Shown here one piece after another: positions 49,301 to 59,900 of a DNA stretch of 64,000 bases. Below the pieces are notes generated by a model that worked only from the letters and a program-made list of their open reading frames with translations, was not told the origin of the DNA and did no database searches. The stretch comes from Lumbricus terrestris (lineage: Eukaryota; Annelida; Clitellata; Crassiclitellata; Lumbricidae). The translations under genes were made by a program, and so were the position numbers. The stretch spans positions 27,354,900 to 27,418,899 of the forward strand of contig OX457041.1 in the NCBI GenBank assembly GCA_949752735.1. Reading direction: 5' to 3'. Each line of letters starts with the position of its first letter. Position 1 is the stretch's first letter.

Positions 49301-52300
49301 ACTCGAGCAACCCGCCATCAATTGTGATCCAGTCATGCGAATAGGATGCTGATGACCCCTGCAGCTGCTGAGAACACCTGCGCGTTAATCATCACGACCA
49401 ACCAACCGTTGTAAAATAAGTGGGTATACACGTTTTCCCCAGCGTTCTGACATTGCTCAATGCGCCTGTTATGCTGGCGTAACAGAGGCACACATCTAGA
49501 CAGGCAAACAGCGATACGCACACCCCTAACCACACACAAGCACTTTGCATTGCCGTAGCAATTCAGCTCAGCGACCTACGCACAAAACCACAGGTCGTAG
49601 GAAATGCCAGAAATTCTCCCTATAAGCTTAAAACCCAGGCATCATGGATTTTACGGCTCTTGCACAATCGCTTGTAATACGCAGACGTCCAGACAGACAT
49701 GCAAGATTATTTACAAGCATATACCCAAGCAAACTATTGCACCACACACGCGCAATCTATTGTCAAGGTGGGCTATAAAAAATCGCTCCAAAGCGGGGAT
49801 TATTCAGATTCGCCTTCCGAGAGACATTCGAGTACGACCGTCAACAGCCGTCTTCAACACATCGAGCTATCAGCAAGAGACGATTTTCAGACGCGATCGA
49901 GTAGACGACCATCTTCCACAGGCAACAGAGGCAGCCCAAGTCATTCGTTTACAGCAGACATGGCTTCAAATTCTCGTGAGTTTACTTATTTTAAATTATT
50001 TTCTAAACTATATAGGATTATTTCAAGCAGCAGACCCAGACTTTTACAGGCTTGGAGCTGGCATCAACAGAATGCAACAGGGCTTTTCTAATATAATGTA
50101 GATTCGTAGTGGCCCTTCTTATTGCATTTGATGATAGATAATAATAATAATAATGGTAAAAATATTAATAGGCATTTTTCTTTACTAAAGACCACGACAT
50201 AGAAAATATTTATAGGGTATGAACGCTCAAGACTTCGTACTTTCTATCCATGGGAATACAGGGTAATATAGCTGCAATAACATAATGGGTACCAGGGCTT
50301 AAAGCATGAACAAATAAGTACATGGACGCCCTTTATCTTTCCAAAATAAGTGCATGGACGCCGTCCATGCTCGACCAGCCACACTTTAAGCGCTGATGGT
50401 TACGGAATTTAGTTTTCTACACAGGTGGTATTTTATACCTTGTACATTTTCACTTCTTACAGAGAATGACACCGGCGTTTCGCGCGCAGGCACAGATTCG
50501 ACCGCAGAGGCCCTTGCAGGATCATCATCAGCATCTGCACACACAGATTCAAGTAATTTGCCTTTACGACCTTTTACATTATTCCTGTGTATTATACACA
50601 CGCACATACACACAGACACATCTGCTCGACCGCATCACAGCCATAGCAATAACCTTCCACGTACTTGAAACTATTTTGCGTAGTAATACATGAAAAAAGT
50701 AGTCCTTGGGATATAAAGCTGCCCTTCAGACGATGGCCATCACACAGCAGCTTCAGAATCCGACAGAGCTTGACTTCTTACATTTTATTTGATATTTGTA
50801 ATTTTTGGCAAAAGTAGTGTGTTTCGTACCAATCTGAGAGAAAAATTAAGTAGTAGTTAATATAGGCATCTGGCGCATATAAAACTTTTTCCGATTTAAG
50901 CGAATTTGACACACAAGGACACGGCATGAAACCTGGTAGAGTATTTTCTTATTCTTTATGTACTTAGATACCTTAGGACACACACACAGCAGCTCAACTC
51001 TCAAATATTTTTTATATTATTTTTTCTTTAGCGAGCAACCTACGTGCGAAAATTGATGAATTGATCAAGATCGAAGCTCAACTGAAAGAGAGGATTCGAG
51101 AAATGGGTAAGTTTTTAATTCGTGCAATTTGTAAACAGGCAAAAATTATATTGGCAAAAATATATTATTTAAAGCGAAATAATTCATGCGTATTTTAAAA
51201 TACATTGTAACATTTTATACATGAAAAATAATACGTGGCGAATACTTTATGTTGTAGAGCGCAAACGAAAGGCAGAATCGAACACTGGTCGAGCAGCAAA
51301 GCGAGCCCGTAAGTACAAGTTAAAAATTTTGCTGACACAGGGTTTTGTAGATTTGTATATCATTGATCTATTTCAACGAAATTATACTTTACAAACACAG
51401 AATTTTGTATTGCATTGAAGAATTTTAACGAACTTGTACTTTACAAATGCGACATTTTGTAGAGAAACTTGTATATTTCAACGAAATATATTTCTGTGTG
51501 CTATAGATCTGACTGAAAACGGCAATCTGATTGCGTTGGACTTGAGCATGAGGAGATCGGCGGTGGATCCTGCGTCCGAAAACGACAACTCGGCAGCATT
51601 GGACTTGAGCACGAGAAGAGTGGCGGCGACCAGCTCCGGCTCCGGCGGCGCAGCAGCGGCGGCGACCAGCTCCGGCGCCAGGGACACGAGGTCGGCATCG
51701 ACGGCAGAGCCCGGCACTTCAAGTAAGCACCTTTACGGACTTTAACATTTTGAACAGCCTAACTTTTACATTCTTCCTGTGTGTGTTACACACACACACA
51801 TATACACACAAGCGCGCACATTTCACTCTTTACTTGCAACGCTTTTACGTTATTACCAATCGTAATGCTCATATATTTTTGAATTTTAGCCTTTTTGTAT
51901 ATGAAACATCTTGAACTTTAAAAATTTTTATGTATGTTTAGGTCGATGCGATTCTTGTCGATCATACAAGGCGGTCAACTTGGTGAATGGGCTTTGCGAA
52001 ATCTGCTTGCTGCGCAAAGAGTGCTCGCAGTGCAAGTGCCGTAGACCTTCTCGATTCTTCAGATCCGGCCAAGATCTCTGTGTTACCTGTCAAAAGAAAG
52101 AGCGCAATCCGGCCGTACGCACATCAACGCAGAACGCGTTTATCGACATGTCGTTTCCTGTGCCGGAAACAACAGACGTACATGGCATGCTGCTGTCAGA
52201 AGCCTCGCGCATGACCAGCGTTCTCGAGGAAACATTCAGAGACGAAGGGTGAGTATGTATTGTACACAAATTTTCAATCTAAAATGCTGAACTTAGAAAA

Positions 52301-55300
52301 TTTTATGTCTTTATTTCTTACACTTACTGTTTGGACTTAGAAAATTTACATATATATTTCTTACACTTGCTGTTTGGACTTAAAATTTTCGCGCTGAAAT
52401 GCTGAACTTAGAAAAAATTTCGATCTAAAATGCTGACCTTAGAAAATTTTGTGCCTCTATTTCTTGTACTTAGAATATTTTTCGTTCTAAAATGTTGAAC
52501 TTAGAAATTTTTGCTCTACAAGGCTGCTTGCAAACACACTTCTCTGCCCTTTGGCCTTAGAAATTTTCTGTTAGAGCGACTTCATTCTCTTGCGTTTGAT
52601 TCAAACGCTGCAAACTTAGAAATTTTTCACTTCGCGGTATAACCGATTCGTAGTATAATGAAAAAATGTCTCTGTAGGCCAGTGAAATGGTACGTGGCGG
52701 TGGACGTGGATTTCAAGCGCCCTACGCCGGACGGAGAAGCCCAGGTGACTGGATACTTCAAATCCGTGCCGGCAACACTGACTCATACTTCACAAATCGC
52801 TGACCAACTACAGGACGCCGTCCACAGAATCGACGAATTGGTAGACGTCTTCACCAGTCAGAGTTCCGGATGGTTGGTAAATGGGGTAGCCGATTTCAAA
52901 CTTTGCAATGCGGTATACGAACCGATCGGCGCGTCCACATACATACCCACACCGCAATATATCGCCAATAAGCATGCAACACTAAATCTTCGCAACGATG
53001 ACGAATTCTGTTTTCTATATGCAACGCTAGCTGTGAGTCATTACCAAAAAGATAATGCTGAGCGAATAAGTATCTACAGGCGCTATGTGGATGAGCTCCA
53101 TACCGACGACTTAAAGTTTCCAATGACCATCGAGCAAATTCCACTCTTTGAATCTCACAATGCAGACTACTCAATTAACGTCATGTACTTCAACCCTGAC
53201 GACAAGACCTTTACTCCCCTATATGCCAGTGCTCACAGGGGTAGGAAATATATCGCTAATCTTTTGCTTCTTGACGATGGTGCTAAGCGGCACTACATTA
53301 CCATACGTAATCTTTCTGCACTGCTGTATTCTCGTAATTCTCACCGTGAAAGAACTTTCCCTTGCCCTTACTGCCTTTACTGCTTTACCACTGCTGCTGG
53401 GAAACACGCGCACATGGACGAATGTGGCAAGCACGGCTTGCAGTCCGTGCGCTACCCAACACCGGAAAATTCAAATTTGTCATTTACAAACACACAGCAT
53501 GAAATGCCTGTGCCGTACGTCATATATTCGGATTTCGAGAGCTATCTCTCGCCAAACGATGCTGCGGCTTCCGGCGGCGCTGCCACCAAAATTCTCGATA
53601 CTCATACGCCCAGCGGCTTCTGCTGCTTGACGGTGTCGTCGTTTCCACATTTGAACGACGCTCTTCCGTACACATATTCGGGACCGGACGTGATGCAGCA
53701 TTTCTTTACACACATAAAATCGGAACAAAATCGAATAAATAAAATTTTGGCAACGAACAAACCTATGATTCCACTTACCCAGCAGCAGCGGATAGAGTTT
53801 GAATCTTGCACTTCTTGCCCTTCTTGCTCTGCCGCTCTTTCTGGCTCCAACAAAGTTCGACACCACTGTCACATGACTGGTAACTTTGTTTCTGCACTCT
53901 GTTCTTCTTGCAATCTTAAAATGAAATTTCGCAAACCTACAAAATCTAAGAAAGGCAAAACTGCAAACTACCTTCTTCCTGTCATCTTTCACAACCTTAA
54001 AGGATACGACTCTCATCTGATTCTCAAAAACATGAACAAGGAGTTTGCAGCGCAAGAAATAAATGTCATTGCAACCAACATGGAAAAATATCTTTCGTTC
54101 GAAGTCAATAATATACGCTTTTTGGATTCCCTCCAATTTCTAAACTGCGGTTTGGACGTGTTGGTGAAAAATTTATCGAAAGAAGACGATTCCAAATTCA
54201 ATCATTTGCGGCGAATTTTTCCGAACGAATACAAATTGCTTTTGCGTAAGGGGGTATTTCCCTACGAGTACATGACTTCGGCCTGCAGAATGACCGAAAG
54301 GACTCTGCCTCCCAAAGGCTGCTTCTTCAGTAAATTGACGGACGAGGACATTTCGCAGGACGACTACGAATATGCACAGAAAATTTGGCAGACTTTAATA
54401 TGACGACTATGCAGGACTACCACGATCTGTATTTGAAGACTGACGTCATTTTACTGGCTGATGTCTTTGAATCTTTTCGTGCCATGTCCTTGGACTTTTA
54501 TAAATTGGACCCGCTTCATTACTACAGCAGCCCCGGACTGAGCTTTGACGCGTGCTTGCGCATGACAAATGTAAATTTGGACTTGATCACCGACCCAGAC
54601 ATTTACCTGTTTGTGGAGCGGGGCATGAGAGGTGGCGTTTCCATGATATCTAATCGGTATGCAAAGGCCAACAATCCGTATCTCGCTCAAGGATACGACC
54701 CGAACATTCCAAACAGTTACATCATGTATTTGGATTGTAACAACCTCTACGGATATGCCATGTCCGAGCCGCTTCCGACGGGTAAATTTAGATTTTTGGA
54801 CGAAGACGAAATTTCAGACTTTGACTTGAATTCTAAATCGACTGACGACGATTTGGGGTACATTTTGGACGTGGACTTGGACTACCCTTCTCATCTTCAC
54901 GACGATCACAACGACTATCCCCTTGCTCCAGAGACGCTTCACATACGACCGGACATGCTATCCCCGTACGCAAAATCCGTTTCGAAGAAAATTTCGAATA
55001 AAATAGGTACCGGGGTCGAAAAATTGGTGCCCAATCTCATGGCAAAGACCCGGTACGTCGTGCATTATCGAAATCTACAATTCTATCTTAAAATGGGCAT
55101 GATTTTGACCAAAATTCATAAAATACTCGAGTTTCGGCAAAGTCGATGGCTGAAGCCATATATCGACTTCAACACATCCAAACGGCAGGTTGCAAAATCT
55201 TCCTTTGAAAAAGACCTCTTTAAATTAATGAATAACTCAATTTATGGAAAAACAATGCAAAATAACCGGAAGCACCTAGCGGTGAAGCTTGTCACCAGCG

Positions 55301-56914
55301 CGAAACGAGCCAAACGTTTCGTGGCCCGGCCAAATTTTGAGTCCTACAATATCATAAACGAAGATTTGACCGTCATAAAATTAACAAATTCAAACGTTTT
55401 CCTCAACAAACCCCTATATGCTGGTATGTGCATTTTGGACATTTCAAAATTAAAGATGTATGAGTTCCACTACCAGCATATAATCCCCATTTATGGATCT
55501 GCCTGCAAACTCCTTTTCACAGACACTGACAGTCTGTGTTACCATATCTTCACACCCGACATTTACACTGACATGCAGCTTCATCTAGACGAATATGATA
55601 CCTCAGACTACCCCTGTGAGCACTTTTTGCACAGCCGCTCCAACGCAAAGGTAATTGGAAAGTTCAAGGATGAATGCAATGGGGATGCTGTTGTCGAATT
55701 TTGTGGCCTTCGCTCAAAAATGTATAGTTTGCTGTTGGCCGGCGAGAAGGAGAAGAAGACTGCCAAGGGCATTAAGAAGGGATTCGTTAAAAAATATATC
55801 AGACATGCAGAATATCGTGCATGCATATTGGAGGAAAAGCCCACTAGCTCCAAGTTCTGTGTGATTCAGAGTAAAAAACATGAATTACACACTGTTGAGT
55901 TGCGAAAGGCTGCCCTTTCGCCGTACGATGACAAACGTTTCTTACTGAATTCGTCGGAATCTTTGGCATACGGTCACATAAAAATCCCTGTAGTATAGTT
56001 CTATTGTATATAATTTGTAATAAATTGTCGCAATCTGTAGTTGGTAGAAATATGAAAAGACGTTGAACATTGTAAATACCTTCGTATACTCGTCGAACTC
56101 TGTAAATAATGAAAGACACTGCGAAAATCACGAACTCTGTAGTTAGTTGAATTGGACTGTACGGCGAACATTGTAAATATTTGAAGACATTGCACCATCG
56201 TACAAGATATTGCGCAATCACATTAACATAAAGATTGCATACTCGTGTATAATAAAGAATTGTTATGAAAAAAAAAATTGTGTTTGTTCATTCATACTTA
56301 GAAATTTCCTACTAGTAAGATTCTCGCACGCAGATTGGTTTCTCTCTAGAATTCTCGCATTCTGATTGGTCACAGGTTCCTGGGCTATTGGACCTCGCTT
56401 CCTGGTATAGCGCTGAAACTCGTGGCATGTCCCGGAAAGCCGCATGCGCATAATAATTAGCATAATAAATTAGCGCTTTGAGTTCCTGGGAGCGCTGCAA
56501 GCCTAGTAGGGAGGCCCTAGTATAAGCGAGCTAATAGCCCTAGAAGAGCTAGTAGCCTATAGCCTGTTCCCTAGAATGCCTGGTCGCTCGTATGCTAATT
56601 AGGGCTAGCCTAGAATGCCTGGAAGCTAATTATGTGTAGCCTAGAAGCGCTATTAGCCTAGGTAGGGCGTTCCTGGAAGTGCCCTGGTAGCCTGTATGCT
56701 AATTAGGTGTAGCCTAGAAGCGCTATTAGCCTGGGTAGGGGTAGCCTAGAAGCCTAGGTAGGCGTGGCCTAGAAGCCTATAGCCTAGGTAGGCGTGGCCT
56801 AGAAGCCTAGAAGCCTAGAAGCGCCTTTCCTAGAAGTCGCCGTTCCTAGAAGTGATGGTCAAACCCCCGTATTCCCCCTACTGTTTGTCACCATAGAAGT
56901 TTTATAATAGATTA

Positions 56915-56962
<48 letters not shown>

Positions 56963-59900
56963 ATGAATGTTAGTGTTCGTGACTTTTTCTAGCGGCGGAG
57001 CCACCGGTTTTTATTCATTGGCCAAACGGGACGGCTTTCATCACCGTGCATATGGACTTCACTATGCGTTGTGTGGCCAGAGGTCAGCCAGCGCCATCTT
57101 ACATCTGGCTGCACAACAACAACATCATTGATTGGAGGAACGTGTCGAATGGCTACATTCTGTTGCGCAAAAGCACTGAGTAAGGAACATCCTTATAGTA
57201 CAATGGTTAAAGCTGCACACTTGTTTGCACACCTTTATATCTGTCGGAAGCATTGATGTAAAGGTAACAGAATTATTTACACTCTATTTCCGAAACCTCT
57301 TAGAAAGCATGATCTTGACATTATAAGGATCATATGTTTGAAGTGCAAACACCAATCCAAAAAGTACAACTTTTATAGCTTCCTAACTTCCATTTGTCTT
57401 CATTATTACCAATCAATGAGACAATGACAAAAGAAGACACCAAGAGGCTGGAAGCTTTTGAGATGTGGGTATGAGCACGACCGTCTGAATCACAAGGCCG
57501 TACACAACGGAAATAAGCTGCGTGTGACGTCACGAGATGCCGTCTGCTGCATCGCTAATCTCATGTTGCGAGGTTTATTCGAATTTAATTTTGACCAAAT
57601 CGTCGTTAAATCTTACATTTCCGCTACTAATATTCTGGATTTCATCCGTCGGAATAACTCAAGGTATGTATTACACCAACGAAAACGCTAATAACTGTTT
57701 TAAGTTGTAAATCAGAAGAGTAGACCACTAGACCTACGAACCATCGCAATGTTGACACTTGACACCCTACAAAGCATTATTATCTTCGCCGTCTGCTAGA
57801 TACATCGCTATTGCAATGGCTATAATTATTATTTGTCAGTGCTTGAATGAATATAGGCTACGAGTGTGTCGGTGAGCGGTATACAAAACGTGAATTGCGT
57901 CTCTGTGTGGTAATATTATGTACGCAGTGCAATACTTATAATATAAAGGTAATCCCGAAGACTGAGTACCTAAGTTTTGCTTCAGTAGAAGTAGGATTGA
58001 TGAAAAATAATATTGGTATAATGGGCAAACAATTTACAATGCTAAACGAAACGTGGCAATCCCGAAGACGGCTTGCCTGTATACAAAATATGGTTGCCAA
58101 CGACTTAGCTAAAATAGAGCGCTGAGACCTATCAACTGCATCCTACGATACAATGCGCTCAGTAAGTAAGTAATCAACACGAGATCTAAGTAAAGCGGCC
58201 AAGTTAATAAAATTATAAATAGGGGAAATATGCAGTAAATACGAGTAAATATAAAATTCGAAACTAAGGCCAAAACGCTCTTTTCTAGCGATGTCTGGTT
58301 CGGCCATACTGTTCGCACGGATAGGCACGCAGTCTTCGAGATTACCCTAAACCTTTGCCTTAAGTTTTAACTGTGCAAATAAATACAGCCTGTTATTCGA
58401 TTTTAAATGATTTCTTTACAGACTTCAAGAATGCCACAGAAATGCTGTGTCCCCAACTGCCGTGGAAACTATGACAAAACGAAAGAATACGCAGAAGAGA
58501 AAGTCAGTGTTTTTCGTTTCCCTAGTGACCCAAAACTTCGCACGAAATGGTTGAGAATGATTCCCAGAGAAGGACTGGAAGTCAATGACAGGACTGTTGT
58601 GTGCGAGAAACATTTTGTGCCTGAATTCGTATTACGAGTGGATCCTGCAACTCGTGCCGATGGATCTATTCTCACGGTTCCACGCAAGTATCCGAAACTG
58701 GCTGCAGATGCATACCCGTGTATCTTCCCGAACAATTCATCCGTGACAATGAAGATTTTTCAGAAATGGATACAACGGGATGAAATTTCTTCGTTCGACG
58801 AGCTGCTTCTGAAAATTGGTGACTGCGTGTAAAAATTGTCTGAGTCCCATTGGATTACACTTCATGATAACAATTGTTAATGTATTTATACTGTTGATGT
58901 CGTTGACAAGCCACGCATTACTACAGCGATTAAAATACTGAGGAGTCTGAATGTTGAAGTTTATAGAGGTGAGTCACATATTACCAGTAAAAGTTTGACT
59001 TGGATCCTTGGTAAGGAGTGTCTGCTTAAATGCTGGTCACAGTTGTCATCATTACTTAGTCACTTTGCCACTCATGTTGGTCATTTGTCTGTGGTTGAAC
59101 AGGTAGAAGTTGTTAAGCAGGATTTGCATGAACTGATTGAAATTATTACATTATGGTTCAGATGTGTTGGCTCGATTGACATTTCTAGGTGAGCAGATAT
59201 CGCTGCTCTTTGCTACAAAAATTAAGTACTGTCCAGATACACTATGCATAGCTTTCAGATTTTTTGCTGCATCTGCCACTGTTTATCCCCGTTTGCATGA
59301 CACTGTTTTGACCTTGCCAAGTGTTTCTTACTTGAAACGGTTGTCTACTGTGTTTTCACTGTCTGGTGGATTAAATGAGAATTCTGTTTGGAGTTCCGGT
59401 TTAATCAGTATCGGCAGTTATCAGGAGCAAATTATCACGTGTCTGTTCAGGAAATAAAAGAGTCTGAAAAGAAATTGAAAATAGTTAGTATTCTGCATGT
59501 TGTATCTGCCTCACGTGGAAATATTACACTGATAGATTTTATTGTACAGACAGCTGATAATGTTGACCACAGTAATGATGTAAATGATGACATTGTCCAG
59601 GAACTGTTATCTTGTTGTAATGCATGTGTTGATGCTGAAATTACAGAGTCTGAGTCAAAGTCCTTAGTGTTTATTGCATAATATATTGGATTTAAACTTG
59701 GACAGAAAATTGCATGTGAAATAATTATGTAAGCATGAGCTCGTTTATGAAAACACTCTGAAGTTAGATCTGAGCTCAAGTGATTTTAGTTATGTATCAG
59801 AAAATGATCGTGGTGGGTTGAAGTGGTCCAAAGATTTTTTATTAGAGATTGTGACCCAGGCAAAAGGATGTCTTAAATTTGTTGATTTGTGATCAGTTGA

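Larger units (their letters stand above)
49960..55998 (+). pseudogene. polB: Spliced protein-primed family-B DNA polymerase, one-base frameshift
   Basis: Seven exons: 49960-49975, 50463-50552, 51032-51106, 51258-51308, 51507-51722, 51942-52248, 52678-55998. The first five introns are phase 1, the last phase 2; all use GT/AG. The 5' exons give a low-complexity head, a charged helix, a basic stretch [16 protein letters not shown], a double ALDLS(M/T)RR motif, and a CxxC-type zinc cluster. Exon 7 has a C2H2-like finger (53358-53440), ExoI YSDFESYL, an endonuclease-VII/HNH-like CxxC...HHCHMTG...CSSCN insert (53810-53920), Exo[12 protein letters not shown], Exo[15 protein letters not shown], motif [13 protein letters not shown], motif [13 protein letters not shown], and motif C FTDTDSL. 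The reading frame shifts by one base at 54380-54395. Such polymerases replicate Polintons and related viruses from a terminal protein. With the frameshift the encoded enzyme would stop before the polymerase motifs unless bypassed. Confidence 0.85.
48508..56888 (+). mobile_element. Polinton-type element carrying only a DNA polymerase gene (intron 12)
   Basis: 48514-56882 (8,369 bases) has inverted repeats of about 490 bases and the 6-bp GTTTGT duplicated at 48508-48513 and 56883-56888. Termini read AGTAGGGGGAATACGGGGG. Six-bp duplications, long inverted repeats and a 5'-AG start are the published marks of Polintons (Mavericks). The only gene I find is a spliced protein-primed family-B DNA polymerase on the plus strand. 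Usual Polinton genes (retrovirus-like integrase, FtsK-type ATPase, capsid proteins, maturation protease) are absent, and the element is about half the usual 15-20 kb. It probably depends on proteins supplied in trans. An internal MITE lies at 50293. Confidence 0.88.

Noticed and set aside
49604..50101. 165-codon frame in the Polinton-type element
   Set aside because: It overlaps the TATA box and first polymerase exon in another frame, has no recognisable domain, and runs through a predicted intron.
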